Shown here piece after piece: positions 55,907 through 64,000 of a stretch of 64,000 bases of DNA. The notes below the pieces were generated by a model, which had not been told where the DNA came from, did no database searches, and was given only the letters and a program-made list of their open reading frames with translations. The position numbers were made by a program, and so were the translations under genes. Each line of letters opens with the position of its first letter. The first letter of the stretch is position 1. Origin of the DNA: JAABQG01 sp963726365 (GTDB lineage Bacteria > Pseudomonadota > Gammaproteobacteria > Burkholderiales > Burkholderiaceae_C); assembly GCA_963726365.1 (NCBI GenBank), contig CAVSCI010000003.1, positions 310,001-374,000 on the forward strand, written 5' to 3'.

Positions 55907-57227
55907 CTAGGACACGTACTTCACGAGGAAGAGCGAAATGCCAGGGAACAGCAGCAGGATCGTGGTGCGGATCGTGTCGCTGATCAGGAAGGGCATGACG
56001 CCTTTGTAGCTTTCGGACATCGGCACATCCTTGGCCATGCCGTTGACCACGTACACGTTCAGGCCCACGGGCGGGGCCAGCATGCCGAAGCCCACGGTCA
56101 TCAAGACCATGATGCCGAACCAGATGGCGGTGTATTCCTTGGACATGCCGAAATCCAGGCCCATGATCATCGGGAAGAAGATCGGTATCGTCAGCAGGAT
56201 CATGGAGAGTTCGTCCATCACCGCGCCCAGCACCACATAGAACAGCATGATGGCCGTCACCACCATCAAGGGGCGGCAGGCCCCAGCCATTGACCACGGC
56301 GGCCAACTGGGTGGGCACCTGCGTCAGGGTGAGTGCCGAGTTCATCACGTCGGCGCCGATGAAGATCAGGAAGATCATGGCCGAGCTCTCCGCGGTCGCA
56401 TAGAAGCAGACCTTGAACTTCTTCCAGGTGATCTCGCGCTTGAGCAGTGCCGCGACGAACGTCGCCGCCGCACCGACGGCCGCGCCCTCGGTGGGGGTGA
56501 AAAGGCCGCCGTAGATGCCGCCGAACACCAGTATGAAAATCAGCGCGATGGGCACGATGCCAGCCAGCGATGCGAGTGTGATGCTGGGGCGATCGTCATC
56601 GACTTCCGGCGCCTGATTGGGCACCATTCGGACGTAGATCGCGATCGCGATCATGTAGCCCCCCATCGCAATGATGCCCGGGATCATGGCGGCCGCGAAC
56701 AGCTTGGCAATATTCTGCTCGGTCAGGATGGCGTAGATCACCAGGGGCACCGACGGCGGAATCAGGATGCCCAGCGTGCCGCCGGCGGCCAAGGTGCCCG
56801 TGGACAGCCGGCCCGAATAGCCATGGCGCTTCATCTCCGGTAACGCGACGCCCGTGATGGTCGCCGCGGTGGCCACGGACGAGCCGCAGATCGCGCCAAA
56901 CGCGGCACAGGCCAGCACCGCCGCCATGGCCAGCCCGCCGCGAAAGCCGCCCATCACGGCTGCTGCGAACTGGAACAAGGCCCGGCTGATGCCGCCCTGC
57001 GTCGCGAAATGCCCCATCAGGATGAACAGCGGAATCACAGAAAGGTCGTAGCTGGCAAAGCGTGCGAAGGCCTGGCTGTTGAGGAAGCTGAAGTACGGAT
57101 CCACGCCGGCCTGCATGATGTAGCCGATGGTTCCGGCGACAAACATGGCGATGGCAATCGGCACGCGCAAGGCCATCACGACGAGCATGATCCCGAAAAT
57201 GGTCAGCGAGAGGGAAATGGCACTCAT
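55907..57227 (-). CDS. dctM: TRAP transporter large permease (DctM), one extra base near 56271
   Basis: Sodium- or proton-coupled large membrane subunit. The first frame has SLTIFGIMLVVMALRVPIAI, GFRGGLAMAAVLACAAFGAI and GTLGILIPPSVPLVIYAIL. After VNGWGLPPL the frame shifts because a G run (C run on the gene strand) is one base long; the next frame continues MVVTAIMLFYVVLGAVMDEL to LFPGISLFLVKYVS. The corrected protein has about 439 residues, normal for DctM. Co-transcribed with dctQ (58-bp gap) and dctP. Confidence 0.92.
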
Positions 57228-57285
57228 TCGGTAACCTCCGTGCAGCGCACTGCGGTGCTTTTCGCCTTGGGAGCGGCCCGGCGGC

Positions 57286-57768
57286 TCATGCGTGGCTTTC
57301 GTCGGAATATTCGGCGCCCGTCACCGCCTGGTACAGCGCGATGACGGTGGTCAGGATGAAGGGCGGCACCATCGCCACATAGACCACCCACTCGGGGAAG
57401 CCCAGCATCATGGTGCCGGACTGGCTGGAGTAGGCGTTCAGGCCGCCAACGGACGTGCGCCAGGCCAGCAGCGCGAAGACCAGGCCCAGCAACAGGGCGC
57501 CGAGGCGGTCGAGCAGGGCATTGGTCCGATCACTCGCCTTGGCGGTGAAGAAGTCCACGATGATGTTGCCGCGCCGCATCTGGCACCAGGGCATGAACAG
57601 CGCAATCGCCGCGCCGGCGGCCACACCGGTCAATTCAAAGTCGCCCGCGAGCGTCGCGCCCGTCGTGTTGCGGCCAATCAGGCTGACGCAGGTCATGACC
57701 GTGATGAAGGTCATCAGCATGCCGGCCAGGATGGCGGACGCCTTGGCCAGTTTTTCGAGGATGAGCAA
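57286..57768 (-). CDS. dctQ: TRAP transporter small permease (DctQ)
   Basis: A 160-residue protein with four predicted helices (AKASAILAGMLMTFITVMTC, DFELTGVAAGAAIALFMPWC, GALLLGLVFALLAWRTSVGG, WVVYVAMVPPFILTTVIALY). RRGNIIVDFFTAKASDR matches the conserved loop. TTG 57768 has AGGAG six bases upstream. It forms the membrane complex with DctM. Confidence 0.9.
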   Translation of the reverse strand: MLILEKLAKASAILAGMLMTFITVMTCVSLIGRNTTGATLAGDFELTGVAAGAAIALFMPWCQMRRGNIIVDFFTAKASDRTNALLDRLGALLLGLVFALLAWRTSVGGLNAYSSQSGTMMLGFPEWVVYVAMVPPFILTTVIALYQAVTGAEYSDESHA

Positions 57769-57931
57769 GCGGGACTCCTGTTTATCTAATCGAAATTCGT
57801 TTACGGATGCGTAATTGTAGGGGCGTAGACGGCGGCATCTCCGGTCCCCGGAACCCCTCAGGCATCGGCCACGATGATGCCAGCCTGATTCCCATGCGCT
57901 AGCGCAATAACTTCACAGCTGTTATCGCTGT

Positions 57932-58629
57932 TCAAGCTATCCGGACGCGCAGTTCACCGAGTCCGGTCACCGAGCCGACCAGGGTGTCGCCACGAACGAC
58001 AGCCGCCACGCCCTCAGGCGTGCCGGTGTAAATCAGGTCGCCGGGCTGCAGTTCCCAGGCCGCCGAGAGGTGCTCGATGGTTTCCGCCACGTTCCAGATC
58101 AGCTTGGACACGTTGCTGCGCTGGCGGTCCGCGCCGTTGACCTGCACGTAGATCTCGGCGTTGTTCACGTCGCCGGCCTGCGCCACCGGGGTGATCGGGC
58201 CGATCGGCGCCGACTGGTCGAACGCCTTGCCGATGCACCAGGGGCGGCCCTGCTTCTTCATGTCGTTCTGCAGGTCGCGCCGCGTCATGTCCAGGCCCAC
58301 GGCGTAGCCAAAGATGTGCTTGTGCGCGTCCGCAGCGGCAATGTTCTTGCCACCCGTGCCAATCGCCACGACCAGTTCGATCTCGTGGTGCAGGTTCTGT
58401 GTCAGGCTGGGGTAGGGCATGCTGCCGGTCTCGCCGCGCATTCACCACCACCACCGCATCGGCCGGCTTCAGGAAGAAGAACGGCGGCTCGCGGCCGGTG
58501 AAGCCCATTTCCTTGGCGTGCTCTTCGTAATTGCGGCCCACGCAGTAGATGCGGTGCACCGGGAAACGGTCGGCTGTGCCGAGCACCGGGACTGAAACAG
58601 GGGCCGGGGGAGTGAAGACGATAGCTCAT
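57932..58629 (-). CDS. Fumarylacetoacetate hydrolase family protein (fumarylpyruvate hydrolase-like), two single-base insertions
   Basis: Cleaves a 2,4-dioxo acid C-C bond, most likely fumarylpyruvate to fumarate and pyruvate. The corrected N-terminus reads SYVFTPPAPVSVPVLGTADR. Then come VHRIYCVGRNYEEHAKEMGF, REPPFFFLKPADAVVVVNA, and in the next frame GETGSMPYPSLTQNLHHEIE, LVVAIGTGGKN and LIYTGTPEGVAAV. The metal ligands (E in HHEIEL and its partners) are present. Extra bases sit near 58620 and 58436. Corrected length is about 231 residues. First gene of an apparent operon with dctQ, dctM and dctP, divergent from a MarR gene. Confidence 0.9.
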
Positions 58630-58791
58630 GGCAGCCTTTCTTCGGTGAATGAACGCCACCGGTCAATGGAATCCTGGGGCTCGGGTGTTCTTGAACGTGA
58701 ACGGCACACCGCCGCGATCGCCGGTATCGAGTCGATCAGTGTGCCATGAGCGCGACCGCTGAATGCGCATTCACGTGCACGCTGATCAATT

Positions 58792-58812
58792 TAGTAAGTA
58801 TACATATCTTAA
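58792..58812. promoter_or_regulatory. Candidate MarR operator
   Basis: AAGTATACATATCTT inside TTAGTAAGTATACATATCTT is an imperfect inverted repeat in the 206-bp divergent region between the FAH and MarR genes. It lies in an AT-rich stretch unlike its surroundings and fits an operator for the adjacent regulator. Confidence 0.45.
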
Positions 58813-58835
58813 CGGCAAGACAAGCACTATATTTC

Positions 58836-59321
58836 ATGAAGTCGCTCGTTACACTCGCTCGCATGGCGACCAGCTTTGACTTCGAACACGCCCCGGGCCA
58901 CCTGATTCGCCGGGCGCATCAGCTTGCCGTGGCGATTTTCATGGACGAGACGGCGGATTTCGAAATCACGCCGGTTCAGTTTGCAATTCTCAACGCGCTG
59001 ATCGACACCCCTGGTGAAGACCAGGTGACGCTGGCGGGTCGGGTCGCCTTTGACGCAGCGACTTCGGGGTCCGTCATCAGCCGGCTGGAACTGCGCGGCT
59101 GGATCCGCCGCGCCGTGGACCCTCTGGACAAGCGCCGCAAGCTGCTGTGGGTGACCCCGGCTGGCGAGGAGGCGGCCGACCACATGAAACGCATCGTGAC
59201 CCGCGTGCAGGCGCGCATCCTGGAGCCGCTCACTACGCCGGAGCAGGCGCAACTGGTGGATCTGCTGGCCAGGATGGTGGCCGGGCACGAGGCAGGGACG
59301 CCGGCGTCACGGCCCGACTGA
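58836..59321 (+). CDS. MarR family transcriptional regulator
   Basis: A 161-residue protein from ATG 58836 (ATG 58863 would give 152 residues and is equally plausible). The winged helix-turn-helix has FEITPVQFAILNALIDTPGE, VAFDAATSGSVISRLELRGW and the wing RRAVDPLDKRRKLLWVTPAG. The long C-terminal helix (EEAADHMKRIVTRVQARIL) supports dimers. MarR proteins of this sort usually repress a divergent catabolic gene and release on binding an aromatic acid. The divergent FAH-dctQMP operon is the likely target. Confidence 0.92.
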   Translation: MKSLVTLARMATSFDFEHAPGHLIRRAHQLAVAIFMDETADFEITPVQFAILNALIDTPGEDQVTLAGRVAFDAATSGSVISRLELRGWIRRAVDPLDKRRKLLWVTPAGEEAADHMKRIVTRVQARILEPLTTPEQAQLVDLLARMVAGHEAGTPASRPD

Positions 59322-59451
59322 GCGTTGGTGTCGCGCCGGGAATCTTCCCCTGAGGTTTCCGTCTTTGTGTCCGCCATGTTCGGTAGCGCACCACCACGAG
59401 TGTCGCCAGCGCCTACAGTGATGTGATTCCTTGTCACCCTTACTGAACAAC

Positions 59452-60060
59452 ATGAACCCCGTCAAACTGATTTCAGCGGCGCTACTGGGTGTGACCAGCC
59501 TGGCGCAGGCCATTGAAGAGCCCACCTATGCCGTGGTGAAGAGTCACGACGGCTTCGAGGTCCGCAGCTACGCGCCTTACCTCGTGGCCGAAACGGTGGT
59601 GCCCGGGCCCGCCGAAGAGGCTGGCAACCAGGGCTTCAAGATCCTGGCCGACTACATCTTCGGCAACAACCTGGGCGAGAAGAAGATCGCGATGACCGCG
59701 CCGGTCTCGCAGACGCCCGTGCCGGTCAAGCTGGCCATGACAGCGCCCGTGTCGCAGGCGCCGGTGCCGGGCGGTTTCGTGGTCCAGTTCACCATGCCGG
59801 CCGGCTACACCTTGGCGACGCTGCCCGAGCCGGTGGACAAGCGCGTGAAGCTGCGGGAAATACCGTCGACAAACTTCGCGGTGTTGCGTTATGCGGGCGG
59901 GTGGTCGCAAGCCACTTACGAGGAGAACCTTGAAAAACTGCGGCTGGCGGTGGGTAAAGCCGGCCTGACCACGGTGGGTGAACCCATCCTCTCGCGCTAC
60001 AACAGCCCGTTCTCGCTGCCCTTCATGCGGCGCAACGAAATCTGGCTCACATTGCGCTGA
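59452..60060 (+). CDS. SOUL heme-binding family protein, exported
   Basis: A 202-residue protein with a signal peptide (VKLISAALLGVTSLAQA). The SOUL/HBP domain shows as PTYAVVKSHDGFEVRSYAPY, FKILADYIFGNNLGEKKIAM, FVVQFTMPAGYTLATLPEP, and a C-terminal PFSLPFMRRNEIWLTL. The segment MTAPVSQTPVPVK is followed by MTAPVSQAPVPGG, a tandem duplication in the conserved loop. SOUL proteins bind heme or similar tetrapyrroles; the bacterial role is unclear. ATG 59452. Confidence 0.88.
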   Translation: MNPVKLISAALLGVTSLAQAIEEPTYAVVKSHDGFEVRSYAPYLVAETVVPGPAEEAGNQGFKILADYIFGNNLGEKKIAMTAPVSQTPVPVKLAMTAPVSQAPVPGGFVVQFTMPAGYTLATLPEPVDKRVKLREIPSTNFAVLRYAGGWSQATYEENLEKLRLAVGKAGLTTVGEPILSRYNSPFSLPFMRRNEIWLTLR

Positions 60061-60093
60061 GCCGGCGCGCGTCGCCCGGGGCGGCTGGCGAGT

Positions 60094-60396
60094 TCAGGCC
60101 GATTTGGTGACCAGTTCGAAGTGCTCCACCACCGGTGGCGCCGCAAAAAACGGCCCCACGATGGCGCGCCACTCGGTGAACAGCGGCGACTGGCGGAAGC
60201 CCACCGTGTGGTCTTCCAGCGTGGTCCAGAAGATCTGCAGCACGTAGCGCTCGGGCGACTCGATGCCCCGGTTCACTTTGGCGCCCTCGAAGCCTTTGGC
60301 CTTGCTGGCCACGGTGGCCAGGCCGCGCTGGATGGCTTCTTCGAAAGCGGCCTGCTGGCCGGGCTGGATGCGGATGTCGGCGATTTCGAGAATCAT
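60094..60396 (-). CDS. Antibiotic biosynthesis monooxygenase (ABM) domain protein
   Basis: A 100-residue single ABM-fold protein. The strands ILEIADIRIQPGQQAAFEEA, SPERYVLQIFWTTLEDH and the helix VGFRQSPLFTEWRAIVG form a dimeric ferredoxin-like fold typical of small quinol monooxygenases and heme-degrading enzymes. No catalytic residue can be assigned by eye. Start 60396. It is downstream of the REP-like tandem and points left, away from the SOUL gene. Confidence 0.85.
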   Translation of the reverse strand: MILEIADIRIQPGQQAAFEEAIQRGLATVASKAKGFEGAKVNRGIESPERYVLQIFWTTLEDHTVGFRQSPLFTEWRAIVGPFFAAPPVVEHFELVTKSA

Positions 60397-60411
60397 GGTT
60401 TTCCTAACTGG

Positions 60412-60466
60412 TTGGGGACAGAGCAAAGTTCACTTCGTGTAACTCTTGGGCTGTCCCGCAAGGTCT
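60412..60466 (+). repeat. REP-like repeat, copy B
   Basis: Starts TTGGGGACAGAGCAAAGT, continues TCACTTCGTGTAACTC, and ends TGTCCCGCAAGGTCT. It differs from copy C, 62 bases downstream, at about four positions. GGGACA/TGTCCC outer arms allow a hairpin. Confidence 0.8.
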
Positions 60467-60473
60467 AGCGAAA

Positions 60474-60528
60474 GTTGGGGACAGAGAAAAGTTCACTGCG
60501 TGTAACTCTTGGTCTGTCCCGCAAGGTC
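60474..60528 (+). repeat. REP-like repeat, copy C
   Basis: Starts TTGGGGACAGAGAAAAGT, continues TCACTGCGTGTAACTC, and ends TGTCCCGCAAGGTCT, directly before the ferredoxin stop codon on the opposite strand. It forms a tandem pair with copy B. Confidence 0.8.
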
Positions 60529-60865
60529 TCAGTATTGCGTAGCCGGCAAGTCTACCGTCAGGCCGTCGAGCGCGTCGGTGAGCTGGATCTGGCACGACAG
60601 GCGGCTGTTGGGCTGGCGCAGCACGGCGGTGAACTCCAGCATGGCCAGCTCATCCGCGCCGGGCGGCGGCAACTGGCTGGCCCAGGGTTCGCGCACCATG
60701 CACATGGCAGGTGGCGCAGGTCAGGCTGCCGCCGCAGTCGGCCGCGATGCCGTCCACGCCGCCCGATTGGGCCGCTTGCATCAGGCTGCGGCCGGTTTTT
60801 GAAGAAATAGTGGCAGAACCCAGCGCCTTTGGGTCATTGTTTGCTATGAAGTGGATAGTGATCAT
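60529..60865 (-). CDS. 2Fe-2S plant-type ferredoxin, one extra base near 60700
   Basis: Electron carrier of about 111 residues. The cluster cysteines lie in IAADCGGSLTCATCHV. After HV the frame shifts by one extra base near 60700; the continuation MVREPWASQLPPPGADELAM, then RQPNSRLSCQIQLTDALDGL, carries the fourth cysteine and ends ATQY. The early part (HFIANNDPKALGSATISS) is encoded by a copy of the dispersed repeat. It is probably the redox partner of the Rieske oxygenase encoded upstream on the same strand. Confidence 0.88.
60796..60848 (-). repeat. Dispersed ~50 bp repeat, copy 9 (in frame in ferredoxin N-terminus)
   Basis: On the minus strand it reads CTTCATAGCAAACAATGACC, then GGCGCTGGGTTCTG and CACTATTTCTTC. 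The order of blocks matches the other copies. It is translated as part of the ferredoxin N-terminus. Confidence 0.55.
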
Positions 60866-60892
60866 GGTCGATAGAAAAGGTCGGAGCGGCGC

Positions 60893-62358
60893 TCAGAAGC
60901 GGCTGAAATATTCACGCCGCTCGAAATCGGCGGTGTCTTCGGCCAGCGCGTGGCGCTGGGCCTCGGATTGTTTCACGCGGCTGTAGTAGCGCACGAAGTC
61001 GGCGCCAAAGCCCGCTACGAGCGCGGCATCGGCCTGCAGCGCACCCAGCGCATCCGGCAGCGTGGTGGGGATCATCTCGGCGTCGCTGGCGTACGGTGAT
61101 TCGGTGGCGCGCGGTGGCGTCAGCCCGCGCGCCAGGCCGTCCAGCCCGGCGTGGATTTGCGCCGCCATGTACAGGTAGGGGTTGGCCGACGGCTCGCCGA
61201 TGCGGTTTTCGATGCGCGTGGCGCCGTCACCCGCGCCGCCCACCACGCGCAGCATCGCGCCGCGGTTGTCGCGGCCCCACAGCACCGCCTGCGGCGCCAG
61301 CGCGTTGGGCCGGAAGCGCCCGAAGCCGTTGACCGTGGGCGTGCACAGCGAGGCCATGCCGTGGGCGTGCGCCAGCAGGCCGCCCAGCCAGGCGGCGCCG
61401 GTGTCCGTCAGCGTGTGCAGCGCGTCGGCGGGCGTGGTGCCGGGCGCGGGCGCGTCGCGCATGAAGGCGTTTGCGCCCGTGGCGCCGTCCACCAGCGATT
61501 GGTGCAGGTGCCAGCCGCTGGACATGATGTTCGGGAAGGGCGGGCGGCACATGAAGCTGGCGTGGTAGCCCGCGCGGCGCAGCGCCTGGCGCACCCCGTT
61601 GCGGAACAGCACCATGTTGTCGGCGGCCGTCATGCGCATCGGTGGCGTCGAACACCGCTTCGACCTGGCTCGGGCCCAGTTCGATCTCCAGCGACTGCAG
61701 CGGCAGGCCCAGCGCCTGCGCGGTGTGCTGCACGATGCGCAGCGGCTCCTCGGCCATGTCGATCCAGCTCTCGGCCAGCAGGTTGTAGCCCGGGTGGATC
61801 ATGCTGACCGCCGGCGGCAGGCCGGGCCAGGCGGCCAGCTCCGGGTCCAGGTCCGGGCCGTGCTGGGTGTCCTTGATGCGGTAGATGTGGAACTCGACCT
61901 CCAGCCCGCAGACCATGCCGAAGCCCCGTGCGCCAGCTTGCCCAGCGCCAGTTGCAGGATGCGCCGCGTGTCCAGCGGCACCGGTGTGCCGTCCTGGAAC
62001 CACGGCTGGCAGCGCAGCCAGCCCGTGCCCTGCGCCCAGGGCAGCTGCTTGAAGCTGGCCGGGTCGGGCAGCAGGATCAGGTTGCTGGCGAACGCGAAGC
62101 CCGGCAGCTCGGCCGTGCCGCCGGGCTCGAACACCTTGAACGCGGTGCGGTCGGAGGTGTCTTTCAGCAGCAGCGTGCTGACCATGCCGACGCCCGCGCG
62201 CAGCGCCTTCACGGCCGCCTTGGCCGTCAGCGTCTTGCCGCGCAGCACGCCGTGCAGGTCGCACCAGCCGAAGCGCACCAGCTCCAGGCCGCTGGCCTCG
62301 ATCAGGCGGGCGGTGTGCTGCGACTGCAGCTTCGCGCGCTTCGTCGTGAATGCCGCAT
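60893..62358 (-). CDS. Glutamine synthetase-like enzyme, two indels
   Basis: A GlnA-fold ligase of about 475-485 residues. The N-terminal part (from RFGWCDLHGVLRGKTLTAKA) is followed by GMVCGLEVEFHIYRIKD, the metal-binding Glu strand. Then come EIELGPSQVEAVFDATDA, FMCRPPFPNIMSSGWHLHQS (the conserved HxHQ), GRFRPNALAPQAVLWGRDNR, and RIENRIGEPSANPYLYMAAQ. The frame is broken near 61934 (one base lost) and near 61634 (one extra). The start is uncertain: family sequence begins near 62350 with no ATG in frame; 62358 is a nearby ATG. Such enzymes include gamma-glutamylamide ligases acting on amines and anilines. It lies between the Rieske and ferredoxin genes. Confidence 0.82.
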
Positions 62359-62378
62359 AGTTCGGCGAATGTATCGCT

Positions 62379-63786
62379 TCAAGACGCTTCCTCGTGCGGC
62401 GAATACTCGGCCGCCAGCGGCTCGGCCACCGGCTTCAGCGCCGCATCCCAGGGCGCGTTGTCGCGCTTGGCCTGCACGGCGTGGCGCCACCAGGCTTCCG
62501 TGCCGCCGGTGGGGGCCAGGCCGTCCACCGTGTCGGGGCCCATGCGGTGCGCGGCGATTTCCGAATCGGCCACGCCCGGCGGCGTGCCGCCGGCCTGCAC
62601 CGTCTCGATCGCCTTGATCAGCGTGCGGCGGTTGGCCATGATCACCTTGTCGGTCGTGCCCAGGTGCTCGCGGGTGCGGTCCTGGATGGCGCCCATGCTC
62701 TCGCAGGCCCACTGGTCGTGCACGTTGATGTCGCTCTCGCCCATGCCCAGGTAGGTGCGGCTCTGCTGCTCGTCGGCGCTGAAGCCCCAGTTGTTGTGCT
62801 GGCCGGACTTCGGGATGTAGTCGGGCAGGGTCACGGCCTCCAGCCGCTGGTTGCGCATGACTTCCTTGTCCACCGGCGCATCGAAGCTGGTGAAGATCGC
62901 GTACCAGTAGTTCTTCGTGTCGTCCACCGGCACATGGATCTGCGTGATGGTCATCGTCTCGGACAGCGGAATCACGAAGGTGCTGGGGAAGATCGCGTTG
63001 GTCACGCGGGTGTGCGTGATCTGGTCGTTGATGGGCCGCAGCGAGGTGAGCTGCAGGCCGTAGGGCATGGGCGCGAACGAGATGTCGGGCTGGTCGAACT
63101 CGCGCATCACCTTGGTCATGGGCAGGCGCTGGCCGTCGAGCTCGCCCAGGCTGGCGCCGCGGAACTGGCGGCCGTAGCTTTCTTCCAGCGACTCGTCGAA
63201 GAAGAAGCGGTGCAAGAACGACGCATGCGCCGGGTCGATGCCCACCTCGAAGGCCTGCAGCCAGTTGCAGTTCCACAGGCCCTTGAAGGCAAAGCTGTGC
63301 GTGGCCGGCGCGGCAAAGCAGTCGAACGCGGGGAAGGGCGGGGGCGACACGTCCTCCGGGCCCGAACCAGCCGAACAGCACGCCGGCCTTTTCCAGCAGC
63401 GGGTAGCTGCGCTGCTGGATGCGCTGGCACAGCGTGCTGCCGGTGGGCTCGGCCGGGGTGTCGGTGCACCGGCCGGCGGCGTCGAACTTCCAGCCGTGGA
63501 AGGGGCAGCGCAGGCCGTCGCCCTCGTTGCGGCCAAAGGACAGGTCGGCGCCGCGGTGCGGGCAGTCGCGGTCGAGCAGGCCGAAGCTGCCGTCGGCATT
63601 CTTGAACAGCACGAAGTCCTGCCCCAGCAGGCGCACCGCCTTCACCGGGCGCACGCCCATGGCCGGGTCCAGCGCGGGGTTGAATTCGTCCACCAGCGCC
63701 ACCGGCTGCCAGTAGCGGCGCATCAGGTCGCCGCAGGGCGTGCCCGGGCCAATGCGGGTGATCAGTTCGTTCTGTTCGGCTTTCAT
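62379..63786 (-). CDS. Rieske non-heme iron oxygenase, alpha subunit; one extra base near 63357
   Basis: A ring-hydroxylating or demethylating oxygenase of the phthalate dioxygenase group, about 468 residues. The Rieske motif is CPHRGAD (C73, H75) and CPFHGWKFD (C93, H96). The mononuclear iron site has the expected Asp/His/His in EVGIDPAHASFLHRFFFDES. The frame change is at GWFGPEDVSPPPFPAF. Start 63786 gives KAEQNELITRIGPGTPCGDL, typical of the group. Encoded upstream of the glutamine-synthetase-like and ferredoxin genes. Substrate unknown. Confidence 0.9.
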
Positions 63787-63837
63787 GGGGGGCTTTCGTG
63801 AGGCGGTTGGCGGAAGGTTCGGTGGATGGATCGTGCA

Positions 63838-63862
63838 CCGTTTGACCGGGTTTGTCAAAACG
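63838..63862. promoter_or_regulatory. Candidate operator between Rieske and GntR genes
   Basis: TTTGAC (63841-63846) and GTCAAA (63854-63859) form an inverted repeat with a 7-bp spacer, in the 113-bp divergent promoter region. It is plausible as a GntR-family operator. Confidence 0.45.
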
Positions 63863-63899
63863 GTATCCCAAAATATTGATTCAGTGTACAGTTGCCGCC

Positions 63900-64000
63900 A
63901 TGAACCTGCAAGAGACCGTTTTGATGCAGCTGCGCGACCTGATCCTGCGCGGCGCCTTCGAGCCCGGCCAGCGCCTGGCCGAGCAGCAACTGGCCGAGCG
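63900..64000 (+). CDS. GntR family transcriptional regulator, N-terminal part (runs off the window)
   Basis: ATG 63900 begins LQETVLMQLRDLILRGAFEP, followed by GQRLAEQQLAE, the start of a GntR-type winged helix (FadR/VanR-like). The rest lies beyond the right edge. It is divergent from the Rieske oxygenase operon, a common arrangement for a local regulator of catabolic genes. Confidence 0.85.
   Translation, partial: MNLQETVLMQLRDLILRGAFEPGQRLAEQQLAE

Overview
The window is a GC-rich, gene-dense stretch of chromosome, most likely from a betaproteobacterium of the order Burkholderiales, family Comamonadaceae (the Rhodoferax/Polaromonas/Variovorax/Acidovorax neighbourhood). This rests on gene content and order: aceE-aceF-(proteasome-like gene)-lpdA with extra lipoyl domains, SRP RNA beside dnaX-ybaB-recR, moaA-mobA-moeA, a class I PHA synthase, a TRAP transporter, and a short dispersed repeat family that I associate with this family. 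The assignment is inference from familiarity; no search was run. No prophage, insertion sequence, CRISPR array, rRNA or tRNA was recognised.

Layout. 1-3360: end of an aldo/keto reductase, an eIF1/Sui1-like protein, a DUF3820 protein, a FadH-type dienoyl-CoA reductase and a small membrane protein. 3363-8846: pyrD, rpiA, a DUF4124-glutaredoxin protein, oligopeptidase A and folD. 8919-12081: a PAS sensor kinase and FixJ-like regulator, divergent from the pyruvate dehydrogenase operon at 12271-19133. That operon has a proteasome/HslV-like peptidase between E2 and E3. 19316-29476: an MliC-like lipoprotein, a DUF2726-like protein, SRP RNA, dnaX-ybaB-recR, a MAPEG protein, an orphan binding protein, mltD-gloB, a methyltransferase and rnhA. 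29648-34316: an RND efflux pair. 34347-40516: PHA synthase, an orphan adenylate-forming enzyme and a Mg2+ P-type ATPase. 40610-43839: molybdenum cofactor genes. 43904-49422: SDR, aldehyde dehydrogenase, MFS transporter and a YhgE/Pip-like membrane protein. 49675-52994: a proton-pumping pyrophosphatase with an OmpA-like tail, divergent from soluble pyrophosphatase. 53115-60396: hydrolase, Nudix, a FAH-family hydrolase plus TRAP transporter under a divergent MarR regulator, SOUL and ABM proteins. 60529-64000: ferredoxin, glutamine-synthetase-like enzyme and Rieske oxygenase, divergent from a GntR regulator cut by the window edge.

Two things cut across the window. First, at least 18 single-base indels, 16 of them insertions, break otherwise conserved genes. 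They look like uncorrected sequencing errors, so I annotate the affected genes at full length and mark the sites. Second, there are two dispersed repeat families. One is about 50 bp and occurs both between genes and in frame inside at least five proteins. The other is a REP-like element with three copies.

The most interesting items are the in-frame dispersed repeat, the proteasome homologue inside the pyruvate dehydrogenase operon, an A9 slippery run plus stem-loop in dnaX, the pyrophosphatase-OmpA fusion, and the Rieske/glutamine-synthetase/ferredoxin cluster.
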